Part shown: in pieces, positions 10,442-19,620 of the stretch
Position numbering within the stretch: the first letter of the stretch is position 1
Layout of the letters: each line of letters starts with the position of its first letter
Origin: Botryllus schlosseri
Taxonomy: Eukaryota; Chordata; Ascidiacea; Stolidobranchia; Styelidae
Direction: 5' to 3'
Assembly: GCA_000444245.1 (NCBI GenBank)
Contig: ATSW01006289.1
Coordinates: 1 to 23,033, forward strand
DNA: 23,033 bases
Notes under the pieces: model-generated
The model's input: the letters and a program-made list of their open reading frames with translations, nothing else
The model's database searches: none
Told to the model about the DNA's origin: nothing
Translations under genes and position numbers: made by a program

Positions 10442-11333
10442 TCAACTGCTTGCGACATCGCTTTGCCCCAGGGTGCGGCGAGTTAGATTCCTCGGCAAGA
10501 AGCACGCACGCGACTTGCAACATCGTGCCGATCTAGCGTGTCGACTGTAGCTGCTGTAGAACCAATGCGATTGAGTATGTAGGGCCGAGGTCAGATTTTT
10601 TGCTCATATAGGCTACCATCGATGTATGGATGTAAAATTAGAAATGGTGCGTATGCAACTGAGAGTGGTCTTTTGCATCATGTCATTTCTATTTGAACAA
10701 TTCTATACTAGATATAGTTATAGACTATTCTGTTGTTAGATTTCTCTACCAGATAGTATATATGTTATACATATATCACCGATCGATATAAGTGTCGGAA
10801 ATAAATTGGAGAGTAACGAGTGTCGATGAGATAGATTCGTAGCGTTGGTCAACGTCTCTCTCTCTCTCTCTCTCTCTCACACGTGTTAGTGTTACTCTGC
10901 TACAGGTGACCAGAGTATACTTATTATTTCCAAATAATTGGAGGTTATCAGTAATCTGGTGTCTAGACACGCATCTATCCGATTGGAAAGTAGTTATCAG
11001 CAAAATAGGTTATTTGCGGGACTTCAGCCACGTGATCGGTTGCCCATGGCAACGACTGAACGGTTAGCGAGGTCCTCTGTTCTGCGTGTGCTTATTGCAA
11101 AGTTGTGAATGTATTGAAATTCTAGAGCGAAAGTAATTTCATTCTTGGTTATGGTAGAAGGTTGATGGCATTTGGTGCGATCATTTCCCAGAGGCTTTAA
11201 TATGTTTGTTGAGCATTGGGAGGATAACTGAACTACCGATGTTGCAGATATTCACTTGATATAAATAAATGTGGGAAGCTTACAACTTCATTGGAAACTC
11301 AACCTAACGGCATTTTACCTTCGTATCTCAAGC
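10442..11333. other. Unassigned DNA with one microsatellite
   Basis: Apart from the CT run at 10855-10878, nothing was recognised. 10442-10560 is richer in G+C than its surroundings and may be more of the LINE remnant next to it, but no frame there reads cleanly. Confidence 0.45.
10855..10878. repeat. (CT)n microsatellite
   Basis: An uninterrupted run of about twelve CT dinucleotides. Confidence 0.97.
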
Positions 11334-11641
11334 CAGGTTCTTGGCGCCCCAATTGTGTTTGGGACCATTTTGCGAAGTTCACTTGCATGTGTCTATGATA
11401 AGACTGGTTAGGCTAAGACTAAAAGGAAACTGAAAACAATTACTTCTTCCACTCGCTGTAATTAAGCCCAAAATAAAGGATTATGTCGCATGGCAGTGCC
11501 AATTATCCCGCCAAAGAAAGTATATGATATCTGCGTATCCACGTGAGGCGAACCTGCTTTTGACTGTCATCTTGTGTTATGATTGCATAGAAAAGACGGG
11601 TTTGTGAGGGGGCGACAAAGAGAAAATGTTAAGAACCACTG
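11334..11641. mobile_element. hAT-type element, right end clear, left end doubtful
   Basis: The right end GTTAAGAACCACTG at 11628-11641 (reverse complement CAGTGGTTCTTAAC) is a standard hAT terminus, preceded by GAGGGGGCGAC, the usual C/G-rich subterminal block. A decayed left end may be CAGGTTCTTGGCGCCCC near 11334. No 8-bp duplication could be matched, so only the right end is firm. Confidence 0.5.
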
Positions 11642-12054
11642 GGTGTAGTAGGCCTACATGTATATTGTATATTGTATAGAGGTGTCCTGTACTTGGGTAA
11701 AGGCTACTCAGACAAACTAATAGTATTTCGTTTCTGAGTATTTCTAACGATTAGTGACAAATACGAAGCTCTCCACCCGCATTAAACATAAACGATTAAC
11801 TTTGAATCTTGTATGTTCACGCGGCCATCGCTTGGTTAGTGGTCGATCCCGAAAATGAGTGACCAAACTCTTGCGTACGCTTATGTATTGGCTTTGGACT
11901 AGGTAGAACTTTGAGCTAACTGATCACATCAGGTACACAGCACACAAGCAATCGAGAAAGGATAATCCGAGATCATCCGTATTAGGTTTCAGCGGTCTGT
12001 ATAATAAAGACGTAACGGGGAGTATATGTAGGATGAATTCCGATTGGACGTTTA
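11642..12054. other. Unassigned DNA
   Basis: No gene or repeat terminus was recognised between the hAT end at 11641 and the foldback MITE. Confidence 0.5.
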
Positions 12055-12578
12055 AGGTTGGGCTAAATCGAGCAACTTTGTGACTTAAGCCGCCGAATGG
12101 CCAACTTAAATTTATAATGAAAAATAAATAAAAAATTTGAAATTCTTTTGTTAACCCCGTGAAATTTTTGAGTTGTCTTCAAAAACGATGCAAAACAAAT
12201 TTGACTCAATTCCAACATGTAGAAGTGAAGTTAATGCAGTTGAAAGTTCTGGATTTTGCAAAAATACATTGACGGTGGATAATCCCAGAAATATTAATGA
12301 AAGACTCAAATAACTCCGCTTCTACGGGTTGGAATTGAGTCAAATTTGTTTTGCATCGTTCTTGAAGACAACTCTACAATTTTATGGGGTTGACAGAAAA
12401 ATTTTAATTTTTTTTTCAATTTTTGATAATAAATTAAAAATTTTAATTGGCTCTGCGGTGGTCTATAATTGTCAGAATTGGACCAAATTTGGTATGCAGC
12501 GTTTTTTAGGGTAACCTGACAGTTTAATCAGTGAATCACTGGAATCCGAAAAAAAGTTATTTTTGAACAACCCAACTT
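12055..12578. mobile_element. TA-flanked foldback MITE, copy 1
   Basis: The element is flanked by TA on both sides (12053-12054 and 12579-12580) with short termini AGGTTGGG and its near complement CCCAACTT. Long inner arms, about 12155-12235 and 12311-12392, are reverse complements and share the word CAAATTTGACTCAATTCCAA. The right half aligns with the MITE at 19838-20241 (CAAATTTGGTATGCAG here, CAAATTTGGTGTGCAT there), so both belong to one family. TA duplications point to Tc1/mariner-type mobilisation; no transposase is present. Confidence 0.75.
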
Positions 12579-12650
12579 TACAATGTACATTGTACATGCA
12601 TTCTAATTTTACGAATCGAAATTATGTCGACATTGATTTCATGTTCCCAG

Positions 12651-12827
12651 ACTTGCAACTAAATTATTATGAGTAACGCTAGAGATAACGTTTTATTTCT
12701 TGTATGCTGTTTTCTATCGGTTTGTCACGCTCAACGAAGATGTGAACCTGCACCTACCAGGGCCTTGCAATGGAGAGGTCTGGACGTTGCAAGACAAATC
12801 GTGGATGATGTCAAAAGTGATTTCCAG
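12651..12827 (+). CDS. Candidate first coding exon of a secreted protein
   Basis: An ATG at 12669 opens 53 codons that end exactly at a donor, TTCCAG|GTATTT, leaving in phase 0. Residues 1-22 look like a signal peptide: a short polar start, a hydrophobic core VLFLVCCFLSVC and a cleavage-like HAQ at 20-22. The mature part begins RRCEPAPTRALQWRGLDV and continues into a charged stretch rich in D, V and K. TTTCATGTTCCCAG just before 12651 could be an acceptor, so a 5' non-coding exon is possible. The foldback MITE ends 72 bases upstream. The protein is not recognised; C-x(9)-QW-x-G faintly recalls ependymin-related proteins but is too weak to use. Downstream partners are proposed at 15107, 15694, 16802/16888 and 17443. 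Confidence 0.5.
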
Positions 12828-12867
12828 GTATTTTGGCCGTTAGGTATTTAAATTTGTCGGGCTCCGG

Positions 12868-12982
12868 CAGTGGTTCTTAACCTTTGTTATATTTATGGCC
12901 CACTTTTCGTTTGAAAAGTATTCCGTGTGGGCCACCTAGCAGAGCTGACAACTTTCAGCTATACCAAATTGTATCAGAATTG
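12868..12982 (+). mobile_element. hAT-type left terminus in intron 1
   Basis: CAGTGGTTCTTAACCTTTG starts 40 bases after the donor of the first coding exon. TGGCCCAC and GTGGGCCA nearby form a subterminal hairpin typical of hAT MITEs. No right end was found; copy 3 of the 340-bp repeat begins directly after it and may have interrupted or replaced it. Confidence 0.6.
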
Positions 12983-13320
12983 TAGAGTTACAGCTACACC
13001 GTTTTGTCCCAATTAGATTCGAATTAGAATTCCTGAATTCGTGAAAACTAGGAAATTGAATTAAGTTCCGAATTACAAAGAGTTTCAACAATATTTCACA
13101 CCCCATCAGAGTTCATCCTCATTAGCATGAGAATAGCAAATGTTTGTGCAACAATCTTGGCTCATTCCGGACTATACCGTTCTCCTGTAGCATGTTCAAG
13201 AAAATAAGAAATTAGATTGAAATTAAAACGAGAGCATGCTAACATGTCATAAATAAGATTAGAATTAGATTACAGGCATTTCGCTCGAATTAGTGTATTG
13301 AGACAACTAAAATTATCTAG
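12983..13320 (+). repeat. Unclassified ~340-bp dispersed repeat, copy 3
   Basis: The most complete plus-oriented copy. It runs from TAGAGTTACAGCTACAC through GAATTCGTGAAAACTAGG, GTTCTCCTGTAGCATGTTC and ATTAGATTACAGGCATTTCG to AAAATTATCTAG followed by T. The left end matches copy 4, and the end CTAG|T matches copy 1. It lies in the first intron of the candidate gene. Confidence 0.78.
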
Positions 13321-15106
13321 TCTTCCAAGTGCATCACAGATAGTTCTGCTCGAAATATAGAAAGGAATTCAGCTTGCGGAATTAAACGGCACTTTAAATA
13401 TGTCACTCAAATGATCTGTCACTACCTTTATATGTCACTCATACAGCTGTTTTAAACCTGCTAAAATTACACCGTTGTGGTCATTGCCAGGAAGTCAATA
13501 CGTTCAAGTCTAATCCGTGCCATTGTTGTAACAAGAATTGAAACCAATCGAATATTCTCTTGTAAGACAAGTTTGATGACATGTCGCGTTAGGCGTTATA
13601 TTCGATTATGATATGCCGAGCTCACACGCTAATTGCGGCGCAGTCTTGGCAAGAGTGACAAACGATCGTGACCTTGCGGTTACTTATGCCGGAATCTAGA
13701 CGTAATCATTTTAAAAACACATCAACAGAGAATTATTAGTTCCCAACTATAAACATGTTACTTGACGAGGATAACATCTATTTTATCCCTCCAGCAGCCA
13801 CAGAAACATAAGCTTATCGTGATATTGGAACTGAAGGAGGTAAATTGTGCTTGCACATCGGGCGAAGTATATCGGGAAAATATCAATTTTATACAGAAAG
13901 TTTGAAACAGATACATTTAAGGGACTAGAGGAATTTTATGTTATTTGTCATTATACCAACATCTCTAAGAAACCCATAGCAGGCACCACCGATCGGTATA
14001 AACCACACGCACCCAACCTCAAGTCATCACGCGATTGTCTTCACGAGTCGCCCAGTTCATCATTCCATGTGTCAAGCATTTATATTGTGTATAAAAAGTG
14101 AACATCCGATTATATAGTCTCCCATCATTCCATAATAATCATTGTTTGTTATTATTATTAACTCTCGGCGATCACACAAAACCCGCGAGTGACCAACAGG
14201 GCGTGGTATATGATGGTATGGAACGGAAAACTTCCTTATCCTATATTTATAATTTTCCATACCACACGACATTCTTCAATACCATATCCGACGCATTTGA
14301 CATAATAAATATACAATGCCTCCTCTGAGACACGGAAAGCATCGGGTATGAATATTATTTGAACCAACCCTGATGCGTAGATAATTGCAAGTCCGGAAAG
14401 TTATTCTCATGTACCCCTCCGCCCAAACAACAATAGGATCTATCGGGGCCTACGATATTCGAATATCGTAGACCCAGGATAACAGTCTCCTATGTAGAAC
14501 GTATGATTCCAAATATCTTTATCAGATTGGCGTGAGTCATTAGCGTTTTTTCAATTCCTCAATCGCACAGCAATTTAGAATAGGCGCACTCACAGATTAC
14601 TATATAAACGCTGCAGTGAACCGGGTTTTCCCGGAGTGAAGAGTATCTTTTCGATTACGCAACATGTAAATTAAAGCATATAGCCTACTTTGAATCACCT
14701 TCTCATCAAAGGAATTTCCGAACCAATAGGCATCGACAGTCAAGGTTAATCATCCGATAACTCAAAATGTTACGAAAAACTGTTATAATAATCAACGGAC
14801 GTTGATTGTGGCTGCGGTCAAGTCAGCTTACAAATAGAGAGAGAGAGAATTCATGATACATGAAATGGTGGTAAATAAACTTTCATGAATATCGACCAGG
14901 GCTTTATAAGCGTTACGCAGAACATAATAAATATGGGTGCAAACCAACAGGTATCAGTAGCACATCCATCTTCGTACTGGCAAATATAGTCACGTATGGA
15001 GGTATGGAAATTTCCGTTCCATATACCATACTTGCGCATTTCTATTTCCAATTTCGTCCCATGCCATGTTATAACTGGAGCGCAATATCATCTCCTTTCA
15101 TTTCAG
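13321..15106. other. Unassigned DNA, probably intronic
   Basis: No exon with good splice sites was seen. A 22-bp perfect palindrome lies at 14450-14471. Near 14200-14280 and 15000-15030 are repeated GGTATGGAA/TTCCATACC words that can pair locally. A short (GA)n run lies near 14837. Confidence 0.45.
14446..14475. repeat. Near-perfect 30-bp palindrome
   Basis: 14450-14471 is a perfect 22-bp palindrome, CTACGATATTC|GAATATCGTAG. After one mismatch on each side, GGG and CCC extend it to 14446-14475. There is no loop, so it can only extrude as a cruciform or form a dyad. Weaker complementarity continues outward (TAGGATC with a CTCCTA stretch). Confidence 0.9.
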
Positions 15107-15318
15107 AATCAAGCAGAAGATTTTCCACAAAGCTGCCAGACACTTTTGGTAATTATACCGATATTAAAATTTTGTAATAAAATTATTCTCGAGTACGCCA
15201 GCTGTAAAGACCATAGTCAATTGCTTACAAAAAAGCAAACCCCATATGTGTCCGCAATGTATACACCCGCGACATTTTTCATCGATGTGATCAATTCCAG
15301 TGGCGTGATTGTGGAGAT
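15107..15318 (+). CDS. Candidate internal exon
   Basis: A strong acceptor, TCTCCTTTCATTTCAG, is followed by 70 open codons and a consensus donor, GGAGAT|GTAAGT. Entry in phase 0 fits the first coding exon (12651-12827), and exit is in phase 2. The peptide starts NQAEDFPQSCQTLLV and ends VSAMYTPATFFIDVI plus a short hydrophilic stretch. It has three cysteines. V-S-A-x3-P-x2-F-x-I recalls the start of Tudor domains, but a secreted product would not fit that, so no family is claimed. The next candidate exon that keeps phase is 16802-17002, where two stops occur in frame. Confidence 0.45.
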
Positions 15319-15693
15319 GTAAGTCCACATCCTTCCCCGTCTATAGAGCCTGCAAGCATGTGTATATTTCACTAATTTAATAACTCAGTCTTGCTATTTT
15401 ATTAATTGATATCAGAAAATCCACAATCGTTCGACATCGATTGCATTACTCATTACACGTTACATGTAGCCTATATATGTTGGAGATTGATAATCATTTT
15501 ACACTAGGCTATGCTAGATTACGGAACTGCTAACAAGATGTCGAAATACTCGGAAATGCAGCTTTAATCCATTAAAGATTTGATGCACTATACACTCTTG
15601 AGGTTTAAGTTCATGTTGTCCTAATCGGCTCAACTGTAAGCATGGTCAACTTTTCGTTTATACTTTCCAATGGTCATAATTTTGAATTTACAG

Positions 15694-15757
15694 GTCGATG
15701 TGTTAGTTATGCCGAATACAGAAATATCACATCATCATCTCTACATGATTCGCAACG
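15694..15757 (+). CDS. Candidate small internal exon
   Basis: Acceptor TTTGAATTTACAG and donor AACG|GTGAGTGAG bound 64 bases. Two frames are open. Phase 0 entry gives VDVLVMPNTEISHHHLYMIRN and leaves in phase 1; phase 1 entry gives RCVSYAEYRNITSSSL and leaves in phase 2. The first choice joins in phase to the first coding exon upstream and to the short form of the 16888-17002 exon downstream. It cannot follow the 15107-15318 exon without a stop, so these two exons would be alternatives. Confidence 0.3.
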
Positions 15758-15871
15758 GTGAGTGAGTAACAACTAACAAGTGCATACTAATCCGTGTTTC
15801 TTGATTCAGTAACTTTGCCCGTACTACGGAAAATCGTTTGAATGTAACTTACAGACCTGTAACGGGTTATT

Positions 15872-16495
15872 CGGTGGTTCTCATCTGCCGGTCCGTGGTA
15901 CGTTCCTTGCCGGTCCGCCAGATGTATTAGAATTAGAACTTTATATCTCAATTCCAAAATGCAAAACGTTGGGCGCTTGTCCAACATAAAATGTTAAATC
16001 TATTTAGTAATGTGAAGGTATCTGTTCGCATGGTGTAGCAATCGAGAGTTCATGGTCTACGTTGGTCGTGCGTTACAATGGTGCACGTGTTGGAAAGAAG
16101 CCTGCAACTCGTTTCGGACAAGCTATATGTGCTGCTACGGAGACTTTTAAACGAACTTTGTTAAATTTCGACAGTGCAATTAAGCGACACTTGACAGTGC
16201 AATAGAGGTTATGGCAAATAGCAAAGTCGCATTTTTTTCAACGGATACCGAACAATCACAATCAGGTTACTGCGGTGGACTTCGCCAGCTTCGCCTTGCA
16301 GAAACTTCAATATAGAACGACGCTATCTAGTAATAAAAAGTCGTCGGTAAATGAAGTTTCCAATACTACATTTAAGTTGCGTGCATTTGTCGTGATTAAC
16401 TTCAGGAGGAATTTTGTTTTTTGAAGATTCACCGGTCCTCGACATTTGTTTTTAAGTTTACCGGTCCGCGAAATCAAAAACGTTGAGAACCACTG
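15872..16495. mobile_element. hAT-type MITE in an intron (624 bp)
   Basis: The left end CGGTGGTTCTCATCTGCCGG and the right end CGTTGAGAACCACTG (reverse complement CAGTGGTTCTCAACG) are hAT termini. Matching subterminal blocks (GCCGGTCCG at 15886, ACCGGTCCGCG at 16460) support treating them as one element. The flanking 8-mers do not match, so the target duplication has decayed or the two ends are from different copies. No transposase frame was found. Confidence 0.62.
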
Positions 16496-16801
16496 ATATA
16501 TACCACCAATTTAGAACGGCTAGCTCACATCGTATAAGCTGGTGATTATACATGATTGACAAACCCAGCATTGTACATTTGATAGGTCTTCATTTTTTGG
16601 AACGATTGCGTCGAAAGATAGATTCATGCTACCACGCAAGCGATCAACGCAGAACTAAGAAGATCATCGATATTGTCTACGTCAGAAATCTCTTAAATAG
16701 TGAAGAGGAGGCGATATTGCGAGGAGCGCGTAGTCACGTAAGATGGAAGTCAACACTTTGAATGTGCTTCGTGTCAATCTGACGATCCTTTGTCTGTACA
16801 G
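16496..16801. other. Intronic DNA with a doubtful extra exon
   Basis: A possible exon at 16685-16736 has acceptor TATTGTCTACGTCAG and donor CAC|GTAAGA, with the frame NLLNSEEEAILRGARSH; the open frame extends further upstream to about 16552. Entering in phase 2 and leaving in phase 0 it could follow the 15107-15318 exon, but it would then put the next exon in a frame that stops early. It is not called as an exon. Confidence 0.3.
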
Positions 16802-17002
16802 GATGAACGGACTAAGACAAGAAAATCCCAGCTCCGTATCGGATTGAACAACGTAAAAAAGTATTTTGAACATATCTGGTTCCATAGACAGCGTAGTCAT
16901 AACATGGAGTGCTCAGAAGCGTACGATGACGGATTCCGACTTTTACGGCCTTGCCCTTAGCTCGAGAAACGGAGAGCAAGCAACCAAGTGTCTTCAAAAT
17001 AG
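16802..17002 (+). CDS. Candidate internal exon, start uncertain
   Basis: The donor AAAATAG|GTAAGC is very good. Two acceptors are possible: CTTTGTCTGTACAG before 16802 (strong), and GGTTCCATAG before 16888 (weak). In the frame that joins the last exon, the sequence after 16888 reads SVVITWSAQKRT, then DFYGLALSSRNGEQATKC. Using the upstream acceptor, the phase fits the 15107-15318 exon, but TGA (16845-16847) and TAA (16854-16856) fall in frame. Using the downstream acceptor, the frame is open and fits the 15694-15757 exon. The SVVITWS stretch looks like a beta strand of an Ig or fibronectin-III type fold, but that is only an impression. Confidence 0.38.
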
Positions 17003-17033
17003 GTAAGCAAATTATATACACTTGGACAAATGG

Positions 17034-17370
17034 ATGATTCTAGTTGTCTAGTTATACTAATGATAGAGAATTGCCGGTAATATAATTCTAATCTAATTTG
17101 TGGTATGCTTCTATGCTCTCATTTTAAGTCTAATCTAACTTGTGGTTTTCCTGAAAATGGTACAGGAAAACTGTACAGTGCGAAACGAACCAGGCTCGGT
17201 GTACAGACATTCGCCATTATCGTGCTTATTAAAATGGACTCTGATTTTATTTTGAACTGAACTTGATTTTTGTTATAATACTTTCTTATTCGGAATTTAA
17301 TTCAATTTCCAAGTTTTACGAATTTAGAAGTTTTAACTATAATCTAATTTAACGAAAACTGTGTAGCTTT
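17034..17370 (-). repeat. Unclassified ~340-bp dispersed repeat, copy 4
   Basis: Reverse-oriented copy lying in the last intron of the candidate gene. Read on the minus strand it goes from AAAGCTACACAGTTTTCG through GAAATTGAATTAAATTCCG, TTTTCCTGTACCATTTTCAG and ATTATATTACCGGC to GACAACTAGAATCATC. It aligns with copy 3 along its whole length. Confidence 0.78.
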
Positions 17371-17442
17371 AAATAATTTATCCAGTCTCAGCCAACGAGA
17401 AATATACATATATAATGCTTCCGTCTCTTTTTCAACGAAAAG

Positions 17443-17617
17443 GTTATTCGATTTGACAAACAAAGTTCAAGATCACTGTGGGGGAAGCGATATCGATGTC
17501 ACTGTGGAAAACGGACCTGAAAGTGTTAACTTCATGTTCACGATGAAGACATCTCAATTACGAATGCAACGGCGTAGTCAGGACAAGCAAATATCGTCAA
17601 TATTGTCTCACATTTGA
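17443..17617 (+). CDS. Candidate last coding exon
   Basis: A pyrimidine tract (CCGTCTCTTTTTC) and AAAAG precede 17443. The first base completes an AGG codon with the AG at the end of the 16802/16888-17002 exon (phase 2), after which 57 codons are open to a TGA at 17615-17617. The peptide includes LFDLTNKVQDHCGGSD, IDVTVENGPESVNFMF and a basic end with QRRSQDKQ. One cysteine here and one in the previous exon (ATKC) could pair in a secreted protein. No AATAAA was found before the transposon that begins at 17786, so the polyadenylation site is unknown. The product is not recognised. Confidence 0.45.
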
Positions 17618-17785
17618 CGTCACGATCGCGACCACAACACCTTTCACAATTTAAGTCTCGTTTTACTGCCTCCTGCTTCTGTTACGTACGTTTTGATCGA
17701 TATCATATTTATATTAGACTGATTTATTTCAATCATTATGCCGCAACGCATTTCAAACGTTGCACAGAAAACTTCTAGTCTATAA

Positions 17786-19152
17786 CACTGGTCAACAAAA
17801 TGAAGAAAAAAATGGGGGGGAGAACATCTAGGAGCCGTTTCTGGGGTTTTCAAAGTTGCTGATTACGAATATCACATTAGTGTTGCCAGATTGGCTCTAG
17901 AAAAGAAGATATTTATACCCCTAAAAAAGCTTAAAATCACTGTATTTACCCTTGGATATTTCACTTGGTAGGAAGTAAATCTTAGATTTTCTTACTTTTA
18001 CACTGCGCCTAAATAGATAATTGACTACGATGAACACTCACGCCGTTCTCAGTTATTCCATCAATATTAACACGACCTGATGCGAGAACTTTGTTTGTTA
18101 AAAAAGCAGTTTGTCAAGCCTAAAAATCGTACGTTTGCACTATGGAAACGTATTTTTTCTGTAGCAATTGGTCATTCTACCAAGTTGAAAGAGGAGTACA
18201 AAGCTATCAAGTTTGTCCCTGAAAAGCTTAACTAAAATACTCATATGCTTCTCATCTCTTTTCACTTGTAAATGGATAAATTTCCGTAAATCCAACAAAG
18301 TGGGTATACCTAGTATCCGTATCAAACGGGAAGCCTAAATCTGGAATCTTTGATGGATCTCATATTCGAATACGTACTAAGGATTACAGTTTCATATTAA
18401 GAGAGATGCTCACTGCATGGAATCCCTTCCAGGATGTAGTAAATAAAAGTTTTTGGAAGATCACAAAGCACCCAACTACAAACAGTTATAGTCCGAGAAT
18501 TGGTATGTACATATGGAAACCTTGGAGCAAACATGAGCATTAAATCTCACTTCCTGTTCGGTCATCTTGATATATTTTCTGATAATATTGTTAATTAGTG
18601 GGAATAGAAAGGGGAAAGGTTCCACCAATACATCAAAACAACAAAATAAGGAAATCAGTGCAAATGCGACATATTCTGGCAGACTATTGCTGGAACCTTT
18701 CGAAACACTTCACTAAATTGCTTACAACCGAAAAGATAAGTTATTAATATTATATTCCAACTGATTATTTTGAATTTAAAATAGGTGGTTGACATAAAAC
18801 TGATTCGATTAATGCAACGTTATTTGAGTATCTAGGTAAATGCTTGTATACGATTGAAGTTTATTTATGTACTGTACATGATATCCGTGAAAGTCTCCAA
18901 TTATGATAAATCTAATAGCCTGAATTATAATTATGTTGATGTATTTTGATTGAAAACTGTATTCAGCGTGTCAAAATAACAAGTAGATTGAATTTCTGAA
19001 CTTTATTGTACGACTGAGCCGATTTTTTATCTAGCCCATACAGCGAAAATATGAGATTATAGTCAAAATAGCCCCATGGATTATCTCAATGCCCTTCAAA
19101 AACCCCAAAACCACTCTTACTTTGTCTGCATAAAAATATGTGTTGACCAGTG
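17786..19152 (+). mobile_element. CMC-like DNA transposon with decayed transposase
   Basis: Termini CACTGGTCAACA and TGTTGACCAGTG are perfect 12-bp inverted repeats, flanked by TAA on both sides (17783-17785 and 19153-19155), a 3-bp target duplication. Inside, plus-strand pieces of one protein can be read in order: STKLKEEYKAIKFVPEKLN (about 18170-18230), GIFDGSHIR (about 18340), NMSIKSHFLFGHLDIF (about 18530-18580), GERFHQ (about 18615) and ILADYCWNLSKHF (about 18670). From memory these match a transposase common in invertebrate genomes (the GIFDG..IR and GERFHQD motifs). The pieces lie in several frames with stops between, so it is inactive. CACT termini with a 3-bp duplication suggest the CMC/EnSpm group; PIF/Harbinger also duplicates 3 bp but has a different transposase. 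Confidence 0.72.
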
Positions 19153-19254
19153 TAATCTATACGTGTACGTACATTTGTTTTTACGAACTAGACTGCATAT
19201 CGCTGGATATTCCAAATAGAGAAATGTAATTGATTCAGCAGTATTGTGCAGTGT

Positions 19255-19376
19255 GTAACCCATTTGTGGTAGGCGGACCAGATGTAAACAAAGCGGTGAG
19301 ACCTCGGACCGCCCATAGGCAGACTGTCTATATAGTAGTTAATACATGGCCCGCCAACTCAGGTTGAATAGCCCTG
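19255..19376. mobile_element. hAT-type right terminus, solitary
   Basis: The sequence ends GGTTGAATAGCCCTG, the reverse complement of CAGGGCTATTCAACC, a frequent hAT terminus, preceded by TGGCCCGCC. No matching left end was seen, so the left limit is arbitrary. Confidence 0.5.
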
Positions 19377-19620
19377 CTCTACATGATAAGCGGTAATATA
19401 ACTAGAGGCAGGTCTACACAGGAACAATAATTAGCGGTAATCAGATAGAACAGATAGATCAGATCAGATAGAAGTGTGAATAAGAATTTCAAGAGCAGAC
19501 TTAGTAGTCTTTTCAGTCTGGCTATATTTTATCGCCAGCCGAATACACCATTAATACGAAATATTTGAACACTTGCACAGTCGTAGATAGATATTATCCA
19601 AATAGCTCTAGCTACTAGCC

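Noticed and set aside
8767-11641. Pairing the hAT end at 8767 with the end at 11641 as one 2.9-kb element
   Set aside because: The termini match at only about 10 of 14 bases and no target duplication or transposase supports it.
12579-12597. Short palindrome ACAATGTACATTGT next to the MITE
   Set aside because: Fourteen bases of AT-rich symmetry just outside the MITE end; expected by chance.
12669-12827. Ependymin-related protein reading of the first coding exon
   Set aside because: Only a loose C...QW.G pattern; the other exons show no ependymin features.
15107-15318. Tudor-domain reading of the VSAMYTPATFFIDVI stretch
   Set aside because: Only a short pattern match, and a signal peptide on the phase-compatible first exon argues against an intracellular Tudor protein.
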